A stretch of 64,000 bases of DNA. Origin: Lachancea kluyveri NRRL Y-12651 (lineage: Eukaryota > Ascomycota > Saccharomycetes > Saccharomycetales > Saccharomycetaceae). The translations under genes were made by a program, and so were the position numbers. Below, piece after piece: positions 56,398-64,000 of the stretch (position 1 is its first letter; the number at the start of each line of letters is the position of its first letter). The notes beneath the pieces are model-generated. The model was not told the origin of the DNA, made no database searches, and worked only from the letters and a program-made list of their open reading frames with translations. The stretch covers positions 734,501-798,500 of the forward strand of contig CM000687.1 of assembly GCA_000149225.2 (NCBI GenBank). Direction: 5' to 3'.

Positions 56398-56892
56398 ATG
56401 GGTGCTGTATTCAGTTGTATAACAAATTGTTGCAGTACAGAAAATTCAACAGAGAATGATCCATTACTACAAAATCAGCAGGATGGTTACCGAACCAATG
56501 ATGGGGGCGATTACGATGTCATGCAACGCCAGCTACAGATGGAAGAACATAAGCTGATGCAACGTGAACGTGAATTGACCGATATTGTGAATAACACAAA
56601 TGACAAATTGATAGATATTTCTATGATGAGCAATAGCGGAATAGTAATGAAAGGGCACGATATAGAAGCATACTTGACGAGCGATGATGGAGACAACGCC
56701 GAAAGTGGTGAAGAAGGGGCTTTGAAGCTACAGCGTAGTAGCATACAGGTGCAGAAGTTTACTCCGCTAAATGCTCAAGACATCACATCACACCAACGGC
56801 AAATAGTGAAGAAGCTTTACGCCGACTTGTTCAAGAGATTAGATGAGCAACTACGGGTGGATATGCCGGACCAACTAATTGTAACTTTGTAA
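56398..56892 (+). CDS. MEH1: EGO complex subunit, vacuolar TORC1 anchor
   Basis: 164 residues from the ATG at 56398 (S. cerevisiae Meh1/Ego1 184). The start gives MGAVFSCITNCC, with Gly2 for N-myristoylation and nearby cysteines for palmitoylation, so the longer frame from 56245 is rejected. The conserved helix KLMQRERELTDIVNNTNDKLIDISMMSNSGIV at about 40-75 matches Ego1. The protein anchors the EGO (Ragulator-like) complex and its Rag GTPases to the vacuole for amino-acid signalling to TORC1. Confidence 0.93.
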   Translation: MGAVFSCITNCCSTENSTENDPLLQNQQDGYRTNDGGDYDVMQRQLQMEEHKLMQRERELTDIVNNTNDKLIDISMMSNSGIVMKGHDIEAYLTSDDGDNAESGEEGALKLQRSSIQVQKFTPLNAQDITSHQRQIVKKLYADLFKRLDEQLRVDMPDQLIVTL

Positions 56893-57386
56893 CTTGCCAT
56901 GAGATATTTAAAAGTGGAAAAGATAGGAAAAAAGCATATACGAAATTGATGTAGAAAAAAAGAATGAACTAAAGACTATTTTGTCATCTCTAGGAAACGA
57001 TCTAGAAACTGCGCGTGCTTGCGATTCAACTAACGAAGTTCATCAAACTGGAAACACATGTACTTTCGCATGCCTTGTGTATCTCCTGGATTTAAAAAGA
57101 GAGTTTGAAACTTGAAGTAAAGAAAATTGCACCTAATCAAGATAAGATAATCCTACCCAAAAACCGTAAAACCTACTCCTGTATCTACATTCCTGTTTCC
57201 CCGGGCCACTCCTCCATAGTTTTACCGATACGAGCGCGAAATTTTAAGACTTTATAGAACAGTAGCACAAACTCAACTCCTTCAGTTGTATCAACTTAGT
57301 AAATTTCCAAAGGGGTTTAACTAACATCTCAGTTTATCTAGATCTATTGCAATCGCGTAAGAATATAATTATTAACGAGACAAAAC

Positions 57387-57421
<35 letters not shown>

Positions 57422-57505
57422 ATCAAAAAGTTTACATGGCTATTTTAGCGTTTAAACCCGCTATGTAGCTTTCATCTCATACAGGCCATTAATACAGAAG
57501 CAAGG
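56893..57505. promoter_or_regulatory. RSC4 promoter region with a 32-A tract
   Basis: 613 bases between MEH1 and RSC4, both on the plus strand. An uninterrupted run of 32 A lies at 57388-57419, about 90 bases upstream of the RSC4 ATG. No gene recognised. Confidence 0.6.
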
Positions 57506-59161
57506 ATGCCTCCTAGGAAGAGAAAGATTCAAGAATCTGAAGAAATAGAGAATCCTATTTCAAAGACAAGATATGTTGCTGGTAAGCAACCAAGAAACCA
57601 AAGTAAATTACCCGTTGTAGATTACCACAAGCCTTTGGACCCAGATAGCGAATTGACTCTAGATGAAGACTGGAGCATTCCAAAGTTTAACTTATTCATC
57701 ACATTTACTTTAGATAACCTGATTGAAAGTTACAGAGCTATTTTTAAAGATTTCATCAAGTTGCCAAGTAGGAAGTTCCATCCAGGGTACTTCTATAAGA
57801 TCGACCAACCAATATCCATTAATGAGATAAAATCTAGAGATTACGAATACCCTAATGGCTACAAGAACTTTCTTCTAGACATAGAGTTGGTTACAAAAAA
57901 TTGTTCTTCATACAACGACGAAGACAGTTTAATTGTTAAAAATTCTATGCAAGCGGTAAACTATGTCAAGTACGAAGTATTAAAGGCAAAGAATATCACC
58001 AGGAACTACCTAATTAGCGATTCCATCAAAGAGAAGCTTTTGAAATATTTAGATAAGGTCACTAATGCAACAGAAAAATCAATTGCTGAAAGTGCCGGTG
58101 AAAATACTGATGGGTTGGATAATACTGTCAAGCTCGCGGAGCCCTTTGCAGAATTAGTCGACAAGGACGAACTACCAGAATACTATGAAGTGATTCATAG
58201 ACCAAACGCGCTAAAGTTGGTTAGAAACAATTTGGAGATGCGCTACTATACCAAAATATACGATTTTTATATTGACGTTGAGCTCATCTTTCAAAATGCA
58301 CTGGTTTTCAACGACTCAGAGACGCTGATTTACCAAGACGCTGAAAAGCTTTTGAAGTTCTTCAGAAGAGAGATTTACAACAATTTCTTCACTGAATTAA
58401 AAAATGAAAACGAAAAGGGCGAGATAAAATTGGAATACGATAAAGTTGAGTATGAACAGTATTTGGCCAATGGTGGAGATAATGAGGGAGAAGGGTCCGA
58501 AGATGATGAAGCTGATGTAGATGACTATGATTTCAATCATTACGAAGGTTTAGGAAACGGTTACAATCGTACCCTATTTTCTGGAGATTACCTTCTGGGC
58601 CCAAATCACGGTAAGGCAGACGGACTCGCATATAAGAGGACAAAAACAGAAGTGGTAGAGGATGAGTCAGACACGCTCAAATTCAATATCTTAAAGGCCT
58701 TGACGAGGTACAACAAGGAAGAAGAGTTGGATCACGGTGAAGTCTTCGCTTTGATCCATGACATCTGCATTTCTTCGGCCAAATCTGTGTACAGACAGGC
58801 TACAAAACCGTTACAAGGGACCTTACCATCCATTAATCAAACTTGGGTGGAGTTTTTATTCAAAGGCAAAAACATGAAGAAAGGTGAGAACATGTATGTA
58901 GTGACCATGCCACCAGTCCAAGCTTCTATCAGTTTTTTAGCCCACTTAAACTGCCCTCCACAGATGAACTATCAGACGTCTTTAATGGTAAACAAGGAGA
59001 AAGCAAACCCGTCACCAAGTATGTCTTCTAATGAAAATTTAGTGCCTTCAAGATATGAAATTCGTTTACCAGAGGGGCTAAACTATCTGGAGTACACTTG
59101 TCAAGACCTCGACAGCGACAGAATAGAGGTGGTCAAATTCTGGGTTGATGTATTACCATGA
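57506..59161 (+). CDS. RSC4: RSC chromatin-remodelling complex subunit, tandem bromodomains
   Basis: 551 residues (S. cerevisiae Rsc4 625). Two bromodomains lie at about 60-165 (KNFLLDIELVTKNCSSYNDEDS, with the acetyl-lysine Asn in SYND) and 190-310 (ELPEYYEVIHRPNALKLVRNN, QNALVFNDSETLIY). In S. cerevisiae the second binds acetylated H3K14 and the first is occluded by acetylated Rsc4 K25. An acidic stretch (EGEGSEDDEADVDDYD) follows at about 325. The C-terminal domain ends VVKFWVDVLP. The N-terminus is Lys/Arg-rich (MPPRKRKIQESEE). Confidence 0.95.
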   Translation: MPPRKRKIQESEEIENPISKTRYVAGKQPRNQSKLPVVDYHKPLDPDSELTLDEDWSIPKFNLFITFTLDNLIESYRAIFKDFIKLPSRKFHPGYFYKIDQPISINEIKSRDYEYPNGYKNFLLDIELVTKNCSSYNDEDSLIVKNSMQAVNYVKYEVLKAKNITRNYLISDSIKEKLLKYLDKVTNATEKSIAESAGENTDGLDNTVKLAEPFAELVDKDELPEYYEVIHRPNALKLVRNNLEMRYYTKIYDFYIDVELIFQNALVFNDSETLIYQDAEKLLKFFRREIYNNFFTELKNENEKGEIKLEYDKVEYEQYLANGGDNEGEGSEDDEADVDDYDFNHYEGLGNGYNRTLFSGDYLLGPNHGKADGLAYKRTKTEVVEDESDTLKFNILKALTRYNKEEELDHGEVFALIHDICISSAKSVYRQATKPLQGTLPSINQTWVEFLFKGKNMKKGENMYVVTMPPVQASISFLAHLNCPPQMNYQTSLMVNKEKANPSPSMSSNENLVPSRYEIRLPEGLNYLEYTCQDLDSDRIEVVKFWVDVLP

Positions 59162-60012
59162 CGTAGTCTTTTATTGTATAACAGTACAGTTCCATCCTCG
59201 CTCAATATTTAGACTCGAAATATCAAAAAAACATATATCAATTTTCCTCGGGTATTTTCAAGCAAGATCACATTTAAGATTTGACACGGCTGCACTCTCT
59301 ACACAAGTGTAACGTACTAGCAATGTGCATAACCTAAAGTATGTGCCGAGGATGCCGACACATTTGTTATTACTTATCTCATTTAATACATATTTCACCA
59401 TCAACCAAGCACTTGCTTTTGATGGAAGTCATACCTTTCGTCTAGATATTTAATATCTGCTAGAATGCACCATCCACATAGCATTCCTGTCCACATGCTG
59501 CCAAAGACTCATAAGTTTTTGCAAAACGATGCTTGCCAACCTTTAAAGCAGCAATAAAAATAGATTATATGGGCCTTTATCAGATGAAAAATCAAAGCAA
59601 CTAAAGAGTTTCCGTCTGTGCTCATTCAGCCCAATTTCTGTCATACTACAGATACTTAAAACAGTGGTATAGTATCCCGCACCAAATTATGAATACTTCG
59701 TACAAACGAAATAAATTGTGTAGTTACATGAATTTTTTTACTTTCATTGTGCAAAAATACGCACTGTTTATTGAAAACATCGAGAAAGTTCCGGCGGTTA
59801 TGGCTATTATCTTGTGTTTCGGTATATTGACAGGTGTCAACATCGGGGGTGGAATGCGTAGGTTTTGTAGTTTAAGCGTGTTAAATTTGTCTATCATTGA
59901 ATAGCATAGCTATAGCAAATGAGGATTTATCAGGGTGTACAAAGTATGTATGATACGACTAAAGTTGAAGCAGTACTAGACGAGTAGTTTGAGTAAATAT
60001 TTATATCATCTA
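59162..60012. other. Intergenic region downstream of RSC4
   Basis: 850 bases between RSC4 and the LTR fossil. In S. cerevisiae FOX2 follows RSC4, but there is no trace of it here. A 71-codon frame at 59689-59904 has a hydrophobic centre but no recognisable product and may be chance. Confidence 0.45.
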
Positions 60013-60598
60013 TGAGAAATATGTGAATATTGGGACAATTGTCGAGATTCCATTTTTGATTAAGGCTATAATAATTTGGTATATGGTTATACTAGAAGTT
60101 CTCCTCACCTTTTTAGGAATCCAGAAAAGGGAGTCGATAATTCTACATACAGATATTCTTCCTTTTATAGGTTTCTGGTTCATTATCCTATTACATTATC
60201 AATCCTTGCGTTTCAGCTTCCACTGACTTAGATGACTGTTTCTCATCCTTTATGTCACCTTATAACACTATGTATGATGATATACTAGTATTCGTGTTAC
60301 TAGTATATTATCACACACGGTGTTATAAGGTGACATAAAGAATGAGAAACAGTCATCTAAATTAGTGGAAGCTGAAACGCAAGGATTGATAATGTAATAG
60401 GATAATGAACCAGAAACATATAAAAGGAAGAGTATTTGTATATAAAGTTATCGACTCTCTTTTCTGGATTCCTAGAAAGGTGAGGAGAACTTCTAGTATA
60501 ACCATATACCAATTATTATAGCCTTAACCAAAAATGGAATCTCAACAATTGTCCCAATATTCACAAATTTCTCACGATAGTTGTATTTCGTTCCAACA
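60013..60598 (-). mobile_element. Ty1/Ty2-like LTR fossil (minus) interrupted by an opposite LTR
   Basis: A minus-strand LTR of the same family as those at 2490 and 3018. Its 3' end is at 60013 (TGAGAAAT as read on plus) and its 5' end at 60598 (TTCGTTCCAACA). The two parts, 60013 to about 60290 and 60575-60598, are separated by a plus-strand LTR piece. No internal region is present and no target-site duplication was recognised. It is broken; the minus copy appears a little more diverged than the others, so probably older. It ends 79 bases upstream of tRNA-His. Confidence 0.85.
60284..60574 (+). mobile_element. Partial Ty1/Ty2-like LTR fossil inside the minus-strand LTR
   Basis: This plus-strand copy runs from about ACTAGTATTCGTG to the terminal ATTTCTCA and lacks the LTR's first few tens of bases. 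It resembles the copy at 3018 closely, hence recent. Its left junction falls on the short inverted repeat ACTAGTA/TACTAGT present in each LTR. Confidence 0.85.
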
Positions 60599-60677
60599 CT
60601 TACTTTATTCAGTTCTATTAACTCTAGAAAAATCCATGTCACATATATTTTAGTGTATATAACAGCTTATCACATAT

Positions 60678-60749
60678 GCCATTTTAGTATAGTGGTTAGT
60701 ACACATCGTTGTGGCCGATGAAACCCTGGTTCGATTCTAGGAAATGGCA
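60678..60749 (+). tRNA. tH(GUG): tRNA-His (anticodon GTG)
   Basis: A 72-base gene beginning GCCATTTTAGTATAGTGG and ending TAGGAAATGGCA. The acceptor stem GCCATTT pairs with GAAATGGC apart from a discriminator A. The anticodon loop TTGTGGC gives GTG, and the B box GGTTCGATTCT is intact. A T-run terminator follows (60750-60755). It matches S. cerevisiae tRNA-His as I remember it, with a compensated base pair in the acceptor stem. The -1 G of tRNA-His is added after transcription in eukaryotes and is not encoded. Confidence 0.97.
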
Positions 60750-60755
60750 TTTTTT

Positions 60756-62353
60756 AAGTGGTGAAAGTCTGCTATCCGCTGGAGCAATGGCTATCAAAGC
60801 GAAATGAAATACAACAATGGAAAAAATTGGATAGCCTAGATATGTTAACTAGCATCGCTTATGGTCGAAATGTGTTTCCAGAGGAAGGACAAACCATTTT
60901 TTGCAAATCCACAATTTGTCTCGAGATCCGGAACCTCTCAAAGCTTGAGACACTCAAGCCATCCCTGTATTCATACTGAAAAATCCACATAAGACACATA
61001 CATCGGGTAAATGATCTTCATTAATAATTGTTATTAAATATAATACAGTATTGCTTAAGGAGGAAAACACCAAACACCTGTCAATTACTGGCCATTAAGT
61101 TAGAAGAAAATACTACATAAATTTAATAATTAGATAAAATCGCACCTTCGAACCTCCAAGCACGCCCGTTTAAAGGCCAACCGTAAGCAACGTATTTTTT
61201 TTCTTCAAAAATTTACTATTTGATTAAATTGATGGTTAGCTATTACTGCACAAACTATGGATTTTATGACACCAGTGTGTCCGCTTATGGTTTGAAAGGT
61301 GAAACTTAGAAAATGGAACGAAGAGCCAATAATAAACTGTCATTGGCTTTGAAACTATAATCTAGATGTTCCCAAGCGCTGTTCCCTCGTGACCATCTTT
61401 AATATCGCGACTATCCTTTGGACTCACCGTGTATTTGTCTCGAGGTTCAATAATCAAGGACTTAGCCGTTACAGAGTAACGATTAGTAAATAGAGAATGT
61501 CACATGTCCTAAAGTGCATAATATACAGAGTTTAAATTTCCAAACTCTCGAGTCAAAGACACCTAAAAAAATAATAGATGGTCACCATAATCGAACACAA
61601 ATTAAGAAAATAATTAGCGCTCTACACAGAATTCACAGACACCGTAAGCTGAAACTGTTATTTGCCTGACAATGGGGGGGAGTAAGACGATCCTACATAA
61701 TGAATGTAATTGGATAAATACTAAGCCAATTGTTGGTCGTATCATAAGAGTGATTCAAAACATGTTAAACATTAAAATTTCAAAAAAAAATAAAAAGTTT
61801 ATTACTGTTTTTAATTACAAGTAGATAAGACATAACTACACGATCGGATGAGCCATGGCGTTACTTTAAAAAAAAAGTACACCATCACTATTGTCGCCAG
61901 TATTATTGAACAGACATTTCTGAAAGGTAATTGTGTTCGGAAATGAAAATACAATTATGAACTGAAGGAGAAGTGAAAGAATCCTCACGTGTATTCCGGC
62001 GCTGGGGGAATTGGGTCCCTAAAAATATCAAATAGGGATATACCATTTTTAGCATTTCATTTTTGGAATTTTGGGATGCTACACCTCGAAATTCCTATTA
62101 TTATAGTGTATTATCATGCCATATCCTTACCTTACCACCGTACGAGATGTTTGCTTTAAGTAAAATACTCATACTGTTTTCTGTTCAACTGTTTCTACTT
62201 TTTGTCACATAAGAAATAAATCTCCAAGCGTCCTCACCGTGGAAGGGGATTAAAAAGGCAATTAGAGCTTGCAATAAAAAAAGGTGTGTAGTTTATGAAA
62301 AGGCATCAACTTTGTATCTAACGAGATATCCTAGAAAGCCAAATACATTCCGA
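60756..62353. other. Long intergenic region upstream of the mannosyltransferase
   Basis: 1.6 kb with no confident gene. A 73-codon frame at 60758-60979 begins at the tRNA terminator and is unrecognised. A minus-strand frame of about 44 codons near 61366-61497 has protein-like composition and may be a relic. Poly-A and poly-T runs are frequent. It adjoins the tRNA/LTR synteny breakpoint. Confidence 0.45.
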
Positions 62354-63724
62354 ATGAATATCTTGGGTTTAGCTAGGCGCTATTCTGTTAGAAGATTGGT
62401 CATTTTGGTTATTCTATTATCTATATCACTCGTAATCTACTTACAGTTGAGTTTGGATATATTTGATGGGTTCACAACTACGACTTTAGGCAGGTTCATC
62501 GGTCAAAGCAAAGAAGGTGGAAATGAGGATAATTCAGACCAATTCGACGATCATGCTGGAGAAAACATTGTCTCTATTATGAGTTCTAGGGCTTCTGCCA
62601 TACCGCCAATTGATGCGCCAACTTCGAGTACCATGAACTTTTCGGTCGCGAGTGGTACGACAGAAAATCAAGAAAGTAAAGATACATACAATGATAGCCG
62701 TGGAAATGATATTATACTATCATTAGTCAGAAACTCTGAGCTCTCTGAAATGTTGCAGTCAATCGAGGAATTTGAAGCCCGTTTCAACAATCTGTTTCAT
62801 TACAATTGGTACTTCATAAACGACGAAGATTTTGATGAGGAGTTCAAAGAAGAAGTTTCGAAAAAAGTCTCAGGCGGAGCAAAGTTCGTTAAAATTCCAT
62901 CTGAGTTCTGGTCGTATCCTGAAAATATAGATAAAAAGAAGGCAGCCCAGGCCAGAAAGAAATACGAAGAAGCGGAAATCAAGTACGGTGGCAGCGAATC
63001 CTACAGGTTTATGTGCCGTTTCAACTCTGGTTTTTTTTACAAGTTACCGGAGCTTCAAAATATCGAATACTACTGGCGAGTAGAGCCTGGTGTCCATTTC
63101 AAATGTGACATTACCTATGACGTTTTTCAGTACATGAGGCAGAATAACAAGATGTACGCATTTAATATGGCCTTAGGTGAAGATATCAAAACTATACCCA
63201 GTTTGTGGGATACTACGAAAGATTTTTTTAAAAAAAATCCTCAATACGTTTCGAAAGATAACAATTTTGATTTTATCAGCGATGATGGCGGGGAAAACTA
63301 CAATTTGTGTCATTTCTGGACAAATTTTGAAATTGGAAATATGGGTTTCTATCGTAGTGAAATGTATGAAGAATACTTCCAGTATTTGGAAGAAAAAGGT
63401 GGATTCTTTTATGAACGCTGGGGAGATGCTCCCGTACACACTCTGGCTGTGAGTATAATGATGCCTGTGGACCAGATCCACTTTGTAGCTAATACGGGTT
63501 ATTACCACGTGCCAAATCAGGACTGTCCTCGTGATAAGGAGCTAAGAGAAACACTACATTGCAAATGTTCACCAAACAAGGATTTTACCTGGCATAAGTG
63601 GAGTTGTGTCAGCAAATTTTTTGATGTTAACGGATACGTTAGACCAGTTACAGTAAAAGGTTTAAAAAAGGGCTATCCGTCTATTTACGAATCTCTGATA
63701 TTGAAGTCCAGGAACACTATATAG
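62354..63724 (+). CDS. KRE2/MNT1-family (GT15) alpha-1,2-mannosyltransferase
   Basis: 456 residues from the ATG at 62354; the open frame goes back to a TTG at 62312. Type II Golgi membrane protein: a short basic cytosolic end (MNILGLARRYSVRR), a signal anchor at about 15-35 (LVILVILLSISLVIYLQL) and a variable Ser-rich stem to about 120. The GT15 catalytic domain starts near 125 (LVRNSELSEMLQSIEEFEARF). It includes YRFMCRFNSGFFY, YYWRVEPGVHFKCDI and the active-site segment YNLCHFWTNFEIGNMGFY with the conserved Glu. The cysteine-rich end, YYHVPNQDCPRD...CKCSP...FTWHKWSCV, is typical. It should extend O- or N-linked mannan chains. I cannot say which KTR member it is. Confidence 0.9.
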   Translation: MNILGLARRYSVRRLVILVILLSISLVIYLQLSLDIFDGFTTTTLGRFIGQSKEGGNEDNSDQFDDHAGENIVSIMSSRASAIPPIDAPTSSTMNFSVASGTTENQESKDTYNDSRGNDIILSLVRNSELSEMLQSIEEFEARFNNLFHYNWYFINDEDFDEEFKEEVSKKVSGGAKFVKIPSEFWSYPENIDKKKAAQARKKYEEAEIKYGGSESYRFMCRFNSGFFYKLPELQNIEYYWRVEPGVHFKCDITYDVFQYMRQNNKMYAFNMALGEDIKTIPSLWDTTKDFFKKNPQYVSKDNNFDFISDDGGENYNLCHFWTNFEIGNMGFYRSEMYEEYFQYLEEKGGFFYERWGDAPVHTLAVSIMMPVDQIHFVANTGYYHVPNQDCPRDKELRETLHCKCSPNKDFTWHKWSCVSKFFDVNGYVRPVTVKGLKKGYPSIYESLILKSRNTI

Positions 63725-64000
63725 AGCATTTAATACCCAGACGGTTGAAATGTAATGCCACGATTGTCACGTGACCCACATCCAATGAAAGATCAGTATT
63801 TTGGCACTAACATAATTATGTACGAATCAATGAAGTTTTTCAAATTTTACCATAAGGAAAGCTTTGGGAGTCCTTCGAATGTACACAGCACACACACGCA
63901 CTGGCAACAAACTATTTGTTAACAAAGATGGTTTCCGTATGTTTGACTCATCAAAATTTAGAATAGGTTGGACAAGCATGATACACATAAAGAAATGAAT
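63725..64000. other. Window end, intergenic
   Basis: 276 bases downstream of the mannosyltransferase gene. A perfect 10-base palindrome GTCACGTGAC at 63766-63775 may be an E-box serving a gene beyond the window. Confidence 0.4.

Overview
The window is nuclear DNA of a budding yeast of the family Saccharomycetaceae. It has compact AT-rich genes, short introns with GTATGT and TACTAAC signals, a point centromere, Ty1-type LTRs beside tRNA genes, and proteins that align nearly end to end with those I remember from Saccharomyces cerevisiae. It is not S. cerevisiae or a close relative. Genes that lie on two duplicated S. cerevisiae blocks (chromosome XII, SEC22-DCS1-CMG1-YCS4; chromosome XV, DDP1-GET4-SEY1-SWT1 and MED4-ALE1-HEM15) are interleaved here as single copies. 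That order is expected in a lineage that did not go through the whole-genome duplication. I cannot name the species.

Layout: 66-2171 Zn2Cys6 regulator; 2490-3411 two Ty1-like LTR fossils; 3516-3589 tRNA-Val; 3893-16341 YCS4, HEM15, ALE1, MED4, CMG1, DCS1 and an intron-containing SEC22; 17970-18863 class II aldolase/adducin-family gene; 19756-27846 an F-box-like gene, SEY1, GET4, DDP1 and a second F-box-like gene; about 28450-29720 a NEJ1-like gene that looks broken; 29800-31239 SWT1. After a 1.4-kb gene-poor stretch the order switches to that of S. cerevisiae chromosome XI around its centromere: CAP1, SFT1, an unrecognised small ORF, RPL14, BYE1, AUR1, MRP17, DID4, MET14, the centromere (42582-42781), VPS1, PAP1, OSH6, ECM9, the YKR005C homologue, a CBS-PB1 gene, MRPL13, MEH1 and RSC4. 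From 59162 synteny stops at a nested LTR fossil and tRNA-His, followed by a KRE2/MNT1-family mannosyltransferase.

Most genes are housekeeping: secretion and ER (SEC22, SFT1, SEY1, GET4, VPS1, DID4, OSH6, AUR1, MEH1), chromosome structure and transcription (YCS4, MED4, BYE1, RSC4), RNA (PAP1, SWT1, DCS1), mitochondrial translation and haem (MRP17, MRPL13, HEM15) and sulfate assimilation (MET14).

The points I find most worth a second look are a predicted three-way-junction RNA in the RPL14 intron, a decayed NEJ1 beside otherwise intact genes, introns in SEC22, MET14 and DID4 that I do not recall from S. cerevisiae, a centromere with an unusually long CDEII, Ty1/Ty2-like LTRs in a non-duplicated genome, and a (GAAACY)n array coding for Glu-Thr repeats in a predicted secreted or membrane protein. 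Family and synteny statements rest on memory of S. cerevisiae proteins; no searches were run.
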